A stretch of 31,925 nucleotides of DNA from DATFEN01 sp035691285 (GTDB lineage Bacteria > Acidobacteriota > Vicinamibacteria > Fen-336): positions 1-31,925 of the forward strand of contig DASSJI010000198.1 in the NCBI GenBank assembly GCA_035691285.1, in the 5' to 3' direction. The stretch's first letter is position 1, and each line of letters begins with the position of its first letter. Positions 1 to 9,230 of the stretch are shown here, in pieces. The notes under the pieces were generated by a model. It was not told the origin of the DNA. It saw only the letters and a program-made list of their open reading frames with translations, and searched no databases. The translations under genes and the position numbers were made by a program.

Positions 1-306
1 CTCGACCCGGGCGTCGCCGTTTCCGGCCTCGACGACCTTGAAGGGCACCATCTTCTGCTCCTCGCTCACCTCCGAGTAGCGGCGCCCCATGAAGCGCTTG
101 ATCGAGTACACGGTGTTCTCGGGGTTCGTGACGGCCTGCCGCTTCGCGACCTGGCCGACGAGCCGCTCGCCCGATTTCGTGAAGGCCACGACGGACGGCG
201 TCGTTCGAGACCCTTCCGGGTTCGCGATGACGGAGGGGGTGTCGCCCTCCATGACAGCTACCACGGAGTTCGTTGTTCCCAGGTCGATTCCGATGATCTT
301 GCTCAC
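1..306 (-). CDS. dnaK: Chaperone DnaK (Hsp70), N-terminal part, cut by window edge
   Basis: This is the ATP-dependent cytosolic Hsp70 chaperone, which works with DnaJ and GrpE in protein folding. Only the first 102 residues are in the window and the gene continues past the left edge. The translation shows the Hsp70 phosphate-1 motif GIDLGTTNS at residues 6-14, then VAVMEGD, TPSVVAF and the NTVYSIKRFMGRR segment, all diagnostic of the nucleotide-binding domain. The start is GTG at 306 (GTG AGC AAG ATC ATC). It is preceded by a GGAGGA Shine-Dalgarno sequence at 321-316 with a 9-nt spacer, which settles the start. The gene diverges from an aminotransferase with 96 bp between the starts. Identification is certain from family knowledge; nothing can be said about the rest of the protein. 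Confidence 0.97.
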   Translation of the reverse strand, partial: MSKIIGIDLGTTNSVVAVMEGDTPSVIANPEGSRTTPSVVAFTKSGERLVGQVAKRQAVTNPENTVYSIKRFMGRRYSEVSEEQKMVPFKVVEAGNGDARVE

Positions 307-328
307 GTTCAGAGGTCCTCCACGACTA

Positions 329-358
329 AGGGTATGAACTTGAGCGCTCCCTCGTCAA
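329..358 (-). promoter_or_regulatory. Candidate dnaK promoter (TTGACG ... TACCCT)
   Basis: On the minus strand a -35-like TTGACG (358-353) is followed after 18 nt by TACCCT (334-329). Transcription would start near 322, giving a leader of about 16 nt that carries the GGAGGA ribosome site. The -10 box is weak. The palindrome GAGCGCTC (342-349) lies in the spacer, where a bound regulator would block polymerase. No CIRCE element is seen. Confidence 0.35.
341..349. promoter_or_regulatory. Candidate operator, TGAGCGCTC copy 1
   Basis: TGAGCGCTC contains the 8-bp perfect palindrome GAGCGCTC. The same 9-mer recurs at 404-412 in the same 96-bp divergent region. Copy 1 lies between the proposed -35 and -10 of dnaK. 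It is a candidate operator only by position and repetition, and the binding protein is unknown. Confidence 0.35.
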
Positions 359-390
359 CTGATTTGCGTGATTCTCTGCATATAACTGAA

Positions 391-396
391 TAGAAT
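391..396 (+). promoter_or_regulatory. -10 box TAGAAT of the aminotransferase gene
   Basis: TAGAAT sits 6 nt before the GTG start at 403, so the expected transcription start coincides with the start codon. No Shine-Dalgarno sequence is present, so the mRNA is probably leaderless. No good -35 is visible at 17 nt. The local AT-rich stretch (380-400) stands out from the GC-rich surroundings, as expected of a promoter. Confidence 0.45.
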
Positions 397-402
397 ACGG
401 TT

Positions 403-414
403 GTGAGCGCTCAC
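403..414. promoter_or_regulatory. 12-bp perfect palindrome over the start codon (operator candidate, copy 2)
   Basis: GTGAGCGCTCAC is a perfect 12-bp palindrome that includes the GTG start codon of the aminotransferase gene. It contains the TGAGCGCTC 9-mer also found at 341-349. If transcription starts at 403, a protein bound here would cover the +1 region. The coding sequence constrains it too, so the palindrome could be partly fortuitous. Confidence 0.35.
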
Positions 415-1221
415 GCCGTGACCTTCCGCGTCCGATCGGGTCGGGTGGAACGCCTCTCGCAGGAAGCCAGCCTCCTGGAGGCCTCTCTGGGCCTGCCCGA
501 AGGCGCCTACACGACGCTGCGCACCCATGGCGGCCGCGGTGTCGTGCGTCTGTCGCAGCACGTCGCTCGTCTGAACGAGACCGCCGCGCTTCTCGGTCGC
601 GAGTCGGGCCTGTCGGAAGGGGAGACACGAGCGGCGCTGGGCGAGTGCCTCACCTCGACCGCCTTCTCCGAGTCGCGCTTGCGCCTCACCTGGGCGGCTC
701 CCGACCTGTACGTCACGGTCGAGCCGTTCGAGGCGCTGCCCGACCGCCTCTACGAGCAGGGCGTGCGCTGCGCGACGCTCGACGTGCGCCGCCACAATCC
801 CCACGCCAAGGACACGCGCTTCATCGCGACCGCCTCCGCCGCGCTGGGCCGATTGCCGCCCGACGCTCACGAAGGCCTGCTGGTCGCGGACGATGGCGCG
901 ATCCTCGAAGGCCTGTCGAGCAACTTCTTCGCCGTGGTCGACGGCGTGGTCCGCACCGAAGGGAAGCGGGCGCTGGCCGGCGTGACGCGCTCCCTGGTGC
1001 TCGAGGTCGCCCAAGGGCTCCTCCCCGTCGAGGCGCGGGCCGTGACGCGGGACGCGATCGCTCGCGCCTCCGAGGCGTTCATCACGAGCGCGTCGCGGGG
1101 CATCCTGCCCGTCGTGGCGATCGATGCGCGCGAGGTCGGCGCGGGCCGGCCCGGGCACGTCACCGCCGAGCTGCGCCGGCGCTTCGCGGCGCTCGTGGCC
1201 CGCGAGGCCCGGCCCGTCTAG
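403..1221 (+). CDS. Class IV PLP-dependent aminotransferase (PabC / branched-chain aminotransferase-like)
   Basis: This 272-residue protein has the fold type IV PLP enzyme pattern of aminodeoxychorismate lyase, D-amino-acid aminotransferase and IlvE. Visible landmarks are the catalytic Lys136 in NPHAKDTRF, Glu169 in the EGLSSNFFAV segment that binds the PLP ring nitrogen, GVTR near 193-196 and the TSASRGILPV loop near 228-237. A PabC-like role in 4-aminobenzoate and folate synthesis, or a general amino-acid transaminase, both fit; sequence alone does not decide. The GTG at 403 is chosen because no earlier in-frame start fits and the TAGAAT box ends 6 nt before it. The gene ends 3 nt from the convergent phosphodiesterase gene. 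It diverges from dnaK. Confidence 0.85.
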   Translation: MSAHAVTFRVRSGRVERLSQEASLLEASLGLPEGAYTTLRTHGGRGVVRLSQHVARLNETAALLGRESGLSEGETRAALGECLTSTAFSESRLRLTWAAPDLYVTVEPFEALPDRLYEQGVRCATLDVRRHNPHAKDTRFIATASAALGRLPPDAHEGLLVADDGAILEGLSSNFFAVVDGVVRTEGKRALAGVTRSLVLEVAQGLLPVEARAVTRDAIARASEAFITSASRGILPVVAIDAREVGAGRPGHVTAELRRRFAALVAREARPV

Positions 1222-1224
1222 GCC

Positions 1225-3042
1225 CTACTGGACGTAGCCCAGCGCCCTCAAGCGCTCGGTCATCTCCTCGTCCACCCCGTGGCTCGAGCGGGCTTCGAGG
1301 GACGGCGCCTCGCGGGTGCCGTAGGAAGCGATCCGCGTCGGCGGCGAAGCTTCGACGACCTCCGGGCGCAGCGCCGCGAGCGGAACTCTACCGGCGAAGT
1401 CGTCTGCGATCGGCCAGCCTTTCAGGTACAGGAGCAGCGGCAGCACGTCGAAGACCGTGAGGCCATCCACCCTTCCGGGCCGAAAGGCCGACCCGGCGGC
1501 GAGGAAGATCCCGTCCGGGGCGCGGTTGTGGTGTGCGACGAGCCCGCCGCCCCGGCTCTCGACGTCGAAGCCATGGTCGGAGATGACGATCACGTTGCCC
1601 TCTCCGAACGCGTCAGCCAGGTCGCCGACGGCGCGATCCATGGCCCGGTAGGCTTCGGTGACGGCGCGTGCCATGGCGCCGGCGGCGCCCGGACGCGCCA
1701 GCTCCGAGTGCGCGAGGGACGCGTGGCAGACCATGTCGACGAGGCGGAAGAGCACGAGCTGGTCCGGCGCCCGGCCCTCCTCGCGCTTCCCGGCGGCCAT
1801 CAGGAACAGCGCGGCGCGCCGGGTCGTCTCGTAGAGCGAATGGAAGTAGGGAAGCTCCTCGCGCAGCGCCCCGGTGTCCACCGAGATCCGGATCCGCCGC
1901 CGCGACCACTCCTCGGCCGTCACGTCCATGTACCGCTGCGCGTCGGCGAGCGAAACCTCCTCCGGCCGCATGGCGAGCGCGCGCAGCTCCGGCTCGAGCG
2001 CCGGCGGAAAGACCAGGCCGTCCTCGCGCTCGCGGGCTCCGACCAGGGCGTGGTACGCCCGCTCGCTGACCACGTGCCCGGGCACAGCCTCCGCCGGCCA
2101 GGTGGCCCAGAAGTTCAGCACGTCCACCGAGGACCCTCGGGCCGCGGCGATGTTCCAGAATGCAGGCACGCGCCTCACCACGCTGCTGACCGGCGAGGTC
2201 GCGATCCCGCCGCTCGCCTCGAGGCCCGCCTCGAGCCACGGGAACCCGACGTGCCGGATCGGCTTGAGGTCCGGGTAGGGCTGGCCCACGCCGCGCAGGT
2301 GCCGCCACAGGAAGTCCGCGACGCCGTGGTCGGACGGCCGTCTGCCCGTGGCGATCGAGGTCCATACGGCCGGCGAGAGCGTGGGGCGGAACGTCCGCAA
2401 CGGGCCGTGGGCGCCCCGCGCCCGCAAGGCCTGCAGGTTCGGAAGCTCGCCCCGGGACATCAGCGGCTCCATGTGGCGCCAGTCGCCTCCGTCGAGGCCG
2501 ATGAGCAGGAGCCGTTGGCCACCGGCGGCCACGCGCGCCGTTCGCGCCGGGGCGGCCGTCGCCGGCGCTGCCGGCGGCCAGAACGCCACGGCCGCGGCGA
2601 TAGCCGCCGCCACGGCGAAACGACGCTGCAAGCGGCGCCGGTCGAGCGCGGTCGCGACGAGCCCCAGTGCCGCGAGCGCGAGGGCCGCCGGCGGGAGCCA
2701 ACGGAAGCGCTCCGGTCCGTCGAGGGCGAGGAGCGCCCGCAGGGCCCGGCCGTTCACGGGCAGCGCGCCCGCCAGGAACGCCATCGCGACCAGCGCGGGC
2801 AGGCCGCGGCGAAGGCGCGACGTGCGCGCCAGGATGCCGACGAAGGCGGCGAGGCCGAAGGCGGCGAGCGCCAGGGCCGCGTAGGTCGCCGAGAACGCGC
2901 CCCAGAACGCGAGGCCGAAGGTCAGGGGGCGCTGGGTCGGCGCGAGGCCGTTCCGCGCAGCGAGCAGGACCGTGGCGATCGTGGCGGCCAGCACCGCCGC
3001 CGTGAGCTGTCGCTCGAGGTCGCGGAAGGGGCCACTCGGCAT
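1225..3042 (-). CDS. Membrane-anchored alkaline-phosphatase-superfamily phosphodiesterase / nucleotide pyrophosphatase
   Basis: This 605-residue protein has five hydrophobic segments (about residues 13-30, 42-71, 81-97, 115-133 and 142-156), then a type I phosphodiesterase/nucleotide pyrophosphatase domain from about 176. The metal-site motif LLLIGLDGGDW (Asp184), the nucleophile region SPAVWTSIATGR (probably Thr228), VIVISDHGFD and HHNRAPDGIFLAAG are all present. The family hydrolyses phosphodiester or phosphate-ester bonds with two metal ions; the substrate here is unknown. The catalytic domain probably faces the periplasm. ATG at 3042 is chosen because the frame upstream is antisense-like and covers the epimerase, and because the start lies 4 nt after the epimerase stop. 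It is the last gene of a three-gene coupled operon. Confidence 0.85.
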   Translation of the reverse strand: MPSGPFRDLERQLTAAVLAATIATVLLAARNGLAPTQRPLTFGLAFWGAFSATYAALALAAFGLAAFVGILARTSRLRRGLPALVAMAFLAGALPVNGRALRALLALDGPERFRWLPPAALALAALGLVATALDRRRLQRRFAVAAAIAAAVAFWPPAAPATAAPARTARVAAGGQRLLLIGLDGGDWRHMEPLMSRGELPNLQALRARGAHGPLRTFRPTLSPAVWTSIATGRRPSDHGVADFLWRHLRGVGQPYPDLKPIRHVGFPWLEAGLEASGGIATSPVSSVVRRVPAFWNIAAARGSSVDVLNFWATWPAEAVPGHVVSERAYHALVGAREREDGLVFPPALEPELRALAMRPEEVSLADAQRYMDVTAEEWSRRRIRISVDTGALREELPYFHSLYETTRRAALFLMAAGKREEGRAPDQLVLFRLVDMVCHASLAHSELARPGAAGAMARAVTEAYRAMDRAVGDLADAFGEGNVIVISDHGFDVESRGGGLVAHHNRAPDGIFLAAGSAFRPGRVDGLTVFDVLPLLLYLKGWPIADDFAGRVPLAALRPEVVEASPPTRIASYGTREAPSLEARSSHGVDEEMTERLRALGYVQ

Positions 3043-3046
3043 CCGT

Positions 3047-3955
3047 TCAAGCGCATCCCACGGCGAAGGCCAGGGCGTCGTCGAGGGGCGTGAGGCGGCG
3101 CCCGAGGAGCGCCTCGAGAGGCCCGTGATCCGAAACCTCGTCGCACAAGAGGCAGTCGAGCTCGTCCGGGAGCATGCCCCGATAGCCGCCGGTGCGAGCC
3201 AGCCGGTCGGCGTCGGCCACGGGCACTTCCCGCAGCCCGAACGCGCCCGCCTTGCCCTGCTCTCGGGCGATGCGCCCGGTGCGTTCGACCAGCACGCGCA
3301 GCGAGACGGGCTCGGGGCCCACCAGGTCGAAGACGCGGTGCTGCACCCTCGCCCCGCCCGCCGCGGCCAGGACGCACGCGGCTGCGTCGCGGACCGAGAC
3401 CGGCTGGGAGCGGGCACTCCCGTCGCCGACCACCTCCACCTCGCCCCGGGCCATGTCGCGCACGACGCCCGGGACGAAGCTGTCGCCCGGGCCGACGATG
3501 TACGAGGGCCGGAACACGGCGACGTCCAGCCCCGACTCGAAGAGCGCCGCCTCGGCGAGCAGCTTGGAGAGGAAGTACGGGTTCGTGCAGCGCGGAGCCT
3601 GTCCGTAACGGGCCACGCCCAGGCCGCTGAAATGGACGACCCGTCGGATGCGCGCCCGGTAGGCGGCCGCGATCACACGCCGCGTGCCGACGACGTTCGT
3701 GTCGGTGTACGTGACGCCGGAGCGCTCGGCGCCGATCTGCGCCAGGTGGACGACGGCGTCGGCTCCCGTGAACGCCGCGGCGAAGGCCGGGTCCTCGAAG
3801 CCCGCGATCCGCGCCGGCCGGCCGCCGGCCACGGCCACGCGCTCGACGCCTTTCTCGGAGCGCACGATCCCGACGACGTCGACGCCCTGGCTGGCGGCCG
3901 TCTCGACGACGTGGCGCCCCACGAAGCCGCTCGCCCCGGTGACGACCAGGCGCAC
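3047..3955 (-). CDS. NAD(P)-dependent epimerase/dehydratase (extended SDR)
   Basis: This 302-residue protein carries the Rossmann dinucleotide motif TGASGFVG at residues 6-13. It also has the extended-SDR active-site pair Tyr127 and Lys131 (NPYFLSK), an RPSYIVGPGD substrate-loop segment and PVSVRDAAACVL, as in NDUFA9-like and nucleoside-sugar epimerase families. The substrate cannot be inferred. The start is GTG at 3955, whose G is also the last base of the preceding amidohydrolase stop (TAGTG), so translation is probably coupled. The open frame extends far upstream, but that part is antisense to the amidohydrolase and was dropped. The next gene starts 4 nt after this stop. Confidence 0.88.
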   Translation of the reverse strand: MRLVVTGASGFVGRHVVETAASQGVDVVGIVRSEKGVERVAVAGGRPARIAGFEDPAFAAAFTGADAVVHLAQIGAERSGVTYTDTNVVGTRRVIAAAYRARIRRVVHFSGLGVARYGQAPRCTNPYFLSKLLAEAALFESGLDVAVFRPSYIVGPGDSFVPGVVRDMARGEVEVVGDGSARSQPVSVRDAAACVLAAAGGARVQHRVFDLVGPEPVSLRVLVERTGRIAREQGKAGAFGLREVPVADADRLARTGGYRGMLPDELDCLLCDEVSDHGPLEALLGRRLTPLDDALAFAVGCA

Positions 3956-5631
3956 TAGCGCCTGGCCCCGGGCCCCTTGAGCGCGCGCCCCGGCAGGGCG
4001 CCGGTGTGCTCGCCGTCCCGGAGCGCGCCGACGCCGTTCACGAACACGTGACGGACGCCGGTCGCGTAGCGGTGCGGGGCTTCGAACGTCGCGTGGTCGG
4101 AGACGGTCGCGGGATCGAACACGACGACGTCGGCGAACGCCCCGGTCCGAAGCGTTCCCCGGCCCTCGAACCCCAGGTTCGAGGCCGGGAGGCTCGTGAG
4201 CTTCCGGATCGCCTCGGCCAGCGAGAGCCGCTTCTCCTCCCGCACGTACCTCCCGAGCAGCCGGGCGAAGTTCCCGTAGGCGCGCGGGTGCGTCGAGGAC
4301 TTGAGGAACACGCCTTCGGGCGCGAGCGCCCCGGCGTCGGAACCGAAGGACACCCACGGGAGCTGGACCTGTTCGCGGACGTTGTCCTCGGACATCAAGA
4401 AGAAGACCACGCCGATGCGCGTCCGGTCCTCGTACATCAGCTCGAGGATCGTCTCCTCGGCGTCCTTGCCCCGCAGCGCCGCGACCTCGGCGAGCGTCTT
4501 CCCGGTGAGGGGTTTCAGCGCCTCGGTCTTGAACTCCACGAGCAGGACGCGGTCGGGCGAGCCGGAGTCGAGGCAAAGGTTCTGCCAGCGGGGGTCGGGC
4601 CTGCGCATTCCTTCGAGGATGCGGGCGCGGGCCTCGGGGTCCTCCAGTCGCTTCCACAGCGCATCCCAGCCCCCGTCGAGGGCCCAGCGCAGCAGGCAGG
4701 CGTCGAAGCCGGTGGCGCCGGCGGTGTACGTGTACATGTCCGCCGTGATCTTCAGCCCTTCACGACGCGCCTTCTCCACCCGTGCCACGAGCTCCGGCAG
4801 CTTCGCCCAGTTGGCCTGCCCCGCCAGCTTCAGGTGATAGATCTCCGCGGGCAGGTTGGCTTCGCGGGCGATGCGGATCAATTCGTCGACGGCTTCGAAG
4901 ATCCCGTCGCCTTCGTTCCTCACGTGGGAGATGTATTTGCCCCCGTACGGAGCCGCGGCCTTGCACAGCTCGATCAGCTCCTCGGTCGTGGCGTAGATGC
5001 CCGGGGCGTAGATGAGGGAGGAACCGATCCCGAGGGCCCCGGCCTCCATCTCCTGGCGGACGAGCCGCCTCATGGCCTCGAGCTGCTCGGCCGTGGGCTT
5101 CACGTCCTTCTCGCCGAGGACGTGCTGGCGGACGGTGGCCGCGCCCACGAAGGAGGCGACGTTGAGCGACACGCCTTTCCGCTCGAGGAACTCCAGGTAT
5201 TCGCGGAGCGTCGTCCACGCGATCTCGTACTGGACGTCGCCCTGGTTCTCCCTGGCGAGGCGCTTCATCTCGTCGTTCCAGGGGCCCATGGACCAGCCCT
5301 CGCCGAAGATCTCGGTCGTCACGCCCTGCTTCAGGTCGCTCATGCCGCGGCCGTCGGCGATCAGAGAGTCGGTCGCCCACGACAGCATGTTGACGAAGCC
5401 GGGCGCGACCGCGAGCCCGGTCGCGTCCACCACCAGCTTCGCCTCCGCCTTCGGAAGCGTCCCGATCGCCGCGATGCGGTCGCCGCGGATGGCCAGGTCC
5501 GCCCGTCGCGGCGGTCCGCCCGAGCCGTCGTAGACCTCGCCGCCCCGTATCAGCACGTCGTACTCGGCCGCCGCCGCCGGCACGCCCGAAAGCAGCAGCG
5601 TCACGCCAACGCGAAGCCAGGCTCTCCTCAT
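3955..5631 (-). CDS. Secreted N-acyl-D-amino-acid deacylase (D-aminoacylase)-like amidohydrolase
   Basis: This 558-residue protein has a signal peptide (RAWLRVGVTLLLSGVPAAAA) followed by an amidohydrolase-superfamily D-aminoacylase fold. Conserved elements are YISHVRNEGD, IYHLKLAG, ITADMYTYTAG, WVSFGSDAGA, HPRAYGNFARLLG, LPASNLGFEGRG and the C-terminal GAFADVVVFDP. The family removes acyl groups from N-acyl-D-amino acids. Here the usual first metal motif HxH after APGF is replaced by NMLSW, and the cysteine-containing NCG motif by GEGWSMGP, so the metal site is altered. ATG 5631 is preferred because GGAGG (5640-5636) is 4 nt upstream; an adjacent GTG at 5634 is less well spaced. It is the first gene of the operon with the epimerase and phosphodiesterase. 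Confidence 0.88.
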   Translation of the reverse strand: MRRAWLRVGVTLLLSGVPAAAAEYDVLIRGGEVYDGSGGPPRRADLAIRGDRIAAIGTLPKAEAKLVVDATGLAVAPGFVNMLSWATDSLIADGRGMSDLKQGVTTEIFGEGWSMGPWNDEMKRLARENQGDVQYEIAWTTLREYLEFLERKGVSLNVASFVGAATVRQHVLGEKDVKPTAEQLEAMRRLVRQEMEAGALGIGSSLIYAPGIYATTEELIELCKAAAPYGGKYISHVRNEGDGIFEAVDELIRIAREANLPAEIYHLKLAGQANWAKLPELVARVEKARREGLKITADMYTYTAGATGFDACLLRWALDGGWDALWKRLEDPEARARILEGMRRPDPRWQNLCLDSGSPDRVLLVEFKTEALKPLTGKTLAEVAALRGKDAEETILELMYEDRTRIGVVFFLMSEDNVREQVQLPWVSFGSDAGALAPEGVFLKSSTHPRAYGNFARLLGRYVREEKRLSLAEAIRKLTSLPASNLGFEGRGTLRTGAFADVVVFDPATVSDHATFEAPHRYATGVRHVFVNGVGALRDGEHTGALPGRALKGPGARR

Positions 5632-5848
5632 CACGCCTCCAGGCAGGGTCGGATGCTAGCAGGTTAGACCAGGCCGAGAGGAGCCGCGCAACGAGGGCCC
5701 GGCGGCGCAGGGCTTGCGACGCTGAGGCCCGCCGGAGCGCCTCTGCCGCAGCAATTGCCGCGCGCCGCGCGCAAGGCTGTCGGCACGTGCGTTGCACCTC
5801 AAATGCGCCAGTCAGCTCGGCTCGGGCGAGCCAGAAGGGGGAGACCGC

Positions 5849-6115
5849 ATGAGCAGGAGAGGGACGCAGGTACTGCTGGTCCTCGGGGCATGGCTCGCTG
5901 GAGCCGGGATCGCGTCCGCCACGATGGACATGCAGAAGAAGGCCAAGGAGGCCGGCTTCCCGGCAACGAATTGCACGTACTGCCACTCGGACAAGATGCC
6001 CAAGAAGGGCGCGGCGACCAACAACGAGCGGGGCAAGTTCCTCGTCGACCAGAAGGGCAAGAGGAAGGCCGCCGAGATCGACGTCCACTGGCTGAAGGAC
6101 TACGTCGAGAAATAG
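5849..6115 (+). CDS. Small secreted monoheme c-type cytochrome-like protein
   Basis: This 88-residue protein has a signal peptide (about residues 1-25, ending GIASA). A single CxxCH heme-attachment motif (CTYCH) lies in the mature part, and a later DKMPKKG could offer an axial methionine. The mature part is short, lysine-rich and predicted to be periplasmic. One heme and about 60 mature residues make it smaller than a classic class I cytochrome c, so it may be a minimal electron carrier. The ATG at 5849 is preceded by GGGGGAGA, giving a clear ribosome site. An upstream in-frame ATG would place the signal peptide internally and was rejected. It ends 9 nt from the convergent DUF1028 gene. Confidence 0.75.
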   Translation: MSRRGTQVLLVLGAWLAGAGIASATMDMQKKAKEAGFPATNCTYCHSDKMPKKGAATNNERGKFLVDQKGKRKAAEIDVHWLKDYVEK

Positions 6116-6124
6116 CGCCCCCCT

Positions 6125-7093
6125 CTATCTGCGGTCGGCGCTCCGCAACGGCTCGAGGTCGGCGTCGGCGTCGGCCTGGGCCTTGAGCTTCGGATTCAAG
6201 GCCAGCGCGCGGTCGAGCGCCGCGCGCGCGGCGGGGGTTTCGCCGTTCGCGGCCAGGATCACCGCGTAGTCGTAGAGCACCTCGGGGAGCATCTCCGGCA
6301 CGCCCTCGGCCAGGCGCGCGGTCTCGCGCTGGAAGCGGAGCGCGTCGGCGTGCCGCTTCTGCCGGTAGGCCGTCCAGCCCTGGTTCCAGCGGTCGTTGAC
6401 GAGGCCCATGCGGGCCAGGCGGCCCAGCTCCCGGATCGGGTCGGGATGGTCGTCGACGCGCACGTCGATCGCACGGTCGCCGAAGCCGTTGAAGCCGCCC
6501 TTCTCCCGGACCACGAGGAGCGAAGCCGACTGCCGGCCGCGGCTGTCGCCGCCCCTGGCGTCGCCGGCCTCGAGGGCCGCGAAGAGCCTCTGGGCGAGCG
6601 GCTGGCCGCGTGTCTCGAGAAAGCCCTTCTCCATCGCCGTCACCACGGCTTCGCCCGCCAGGATGTTGCCTTGGACCGCATAGCCCGGCCCGCTGCGCCC
6701 GCCCGCCCAGGCCGTGCAGCCGGGGCCGGTGAAGGTCGCCGACGCTCCGTCGGCGGCCACGAGCCCGAACTGCCGCCGGTCGCGGCCCTCGTCTCCGCGC
6801 GTCAGGATGGTCACGGCCTCGCCCGGGCTCACGCCGCGAGCCAGGAGCTCCAGCCCGCGCGCGCCCCAGCTCGTGTTCGCCGAGGCCTGCGTCGCGGCGG
6901 CGCCGACGCCGGCATGCGCCCAGGGCACGACGCTGCCCACGGAGAAGAAGCGGCTGGCCACCGCAACGCCCAGCTCTCCTGCCTCGGGGTCTGCGGCGAC
7001 GATCGAGAACGTCGAGGGCTGCGGCGCCTCGGCCCGGGCGGTCGCCGCGAGCAGCCCGAAGGCGGCGATCGGCAACGTTGCCCTTCTGCGCAT
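6125..7093 (-). CDS. DUF1028 family secreted protein (putative Ntn-hydrolase fold) with C-terminal TPR-like tail
   Basis: This 322-residue protein starts with a signal peptide ending near TARA. The DUF1028 core follows: TFSIVAADPEAGELGVAVASRFFSVG, VVPWAHAGVGAAATQA, GYAVQGNIL, RGRQSASLLVV and VRVDDHPDPI. This family is thought to adopt an Ntn-hydrolase fold, but its substrate is not established. The last 80 residues contain helical A/L-rich repeats with ALDRALALNPK, resembling a tetratricopeptide repeat, and may mediate binding. The ATG at 7093 has AGGAGGG upstream at good spacing. Its start lies after the stop of ettA (7107 is ettA's last base), so the two may be co-transcribed leftward, ettA first. 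Confidence 0.85.
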   Translation of the reverse strand: MRRRATLPIAAFGLLAATARAEAPQPSTFSIVAADPEAGELGVAVASRFFSVGSVVPWAHAGVGAAATQASANTSWGARGLELLARGVSPGEAVTILTRGDEGRDRRQFGLVAADGASATFTGPGCTAWAGGRSGPGYAVQGNILAGEAVVTAMEKGFLETRGQPLAQRLFAALEAGDARGGDSRGRQSASLLVVREKGGFNGFGDRAIDVRVDDHPDPIRELGRLARMGLVNDRWNQGWTAYRQKRHADALRFQRETARLAEGVPEMLPEVLYDYAVILAANGETPAARAALDRALALNPKLKAQADADADLEPLRSADRR

Positions 7094-7106
7094 CGTGGTC
7101 CCCCTC

Positions 7107-8765
<1,659 letters not shown>

Positions 8766-8772
8766 CCGCTGA

Positions 8773-8780
8773 CCTCCTCC
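8773..8780 (-). promoter_or_regulatory. Strong Shine-Dalgarno GGAGGAGG deciding the TTG start of ettA
   Basis: GGAGGAGG on the minus strand is separated by 7 nt from TTG at 8765-8763. It is the strongest ribosome site in the window and offsets the weak TTG start codon. Confidence 0.8.
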
Positions 8781-8859
8781 GAAACCCGGGATTCTCTCAC
8801 GAACTCGCCGGAACCCGGGCGGGGGCTCGCGCGTAAGTGCTTGATAGAGAGGTTCTGCG

Positions 8860-9168
8860 ATGATCGAGGCGCTCGTCGTCCTGGCCCTGATGGGCTTCGG
8901 GCTCTTGCTCCTGCCGCTCCTGCTCCTGAAGCTGGCGTTCAGCCTGATCCTCCTGCCCTTCAAGCTCCTCGGGGCGGTGTTCCACGTCGTCTTCGGGCTG
9001 ATCGGGGGCATCTTCAAGGTGCTCTTCTCGGCCGGCGGACTGCTTCTGGGCCTGCTCGCGGTGATGCTGGCGTTCGTCCTCCTGCCCCTCCTCCCGCTGA
9101 TCGTGCTCGGCGCCTTCGTCTGGGTGGTGGCCAAGGCCTTCAGCAGCCCTGCCCTCGTTCGGGCCTAA
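8860..9168 (+). CDS. Small hydrophobic membrane protein, unrecognised
   Basis: This 102-residue protein is almost entirely hydrophobic. It has three to four likely membrane segments (about 3-27, 29-45, 46-62 and 63-95) rich in leucine, valine, phenylalanine and glycine, with only a few lysines between them. No family motif was recognised. AGAGAGG at 8846-8852 lies 7 nt before the ATG, a good ribosome site that supports a real gene. It diverges from ettA with 94 bp between starts, and ends about 60 nt before the desaturase gene on the same strand. Function is unknown; envelope stress or membrane-protein accessory roles would be speculation. Confidence 0.7.
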   Translation: MIEALVVLALMGFGLLLLPLLLLKLAFSLILLPFKLLGAVFHVVFGLIGGIFKVLFSAGGLLLGLLAVMLAFVLLPLLPLIVLGAFVWVVAKAFSSPALVRA

Positions 9169-9230
9169 GTCGCCGTAGCTATTACAAAAGTCTGACGTTC
9201 CGGCCGCGCGGGCTCTGGTAGCCTGCGCCC

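Noticed and set aside
3043..3417. N-terminal extension of the phosphodiesterase frame
   Set aside because: It reads antisense-like R/S/P-rich sequence through the epimerase gene. ATG 3042 directly precedes a membrane helix and follows the epimerase stop by 4 nt.
8766..9134. N-terminal extension of the ettA frame
   Set aside because: It has no EttA homology and lies opposite the small membrane protein. TTG 8765 has a strong ribosome site and the EttA N-terminus.
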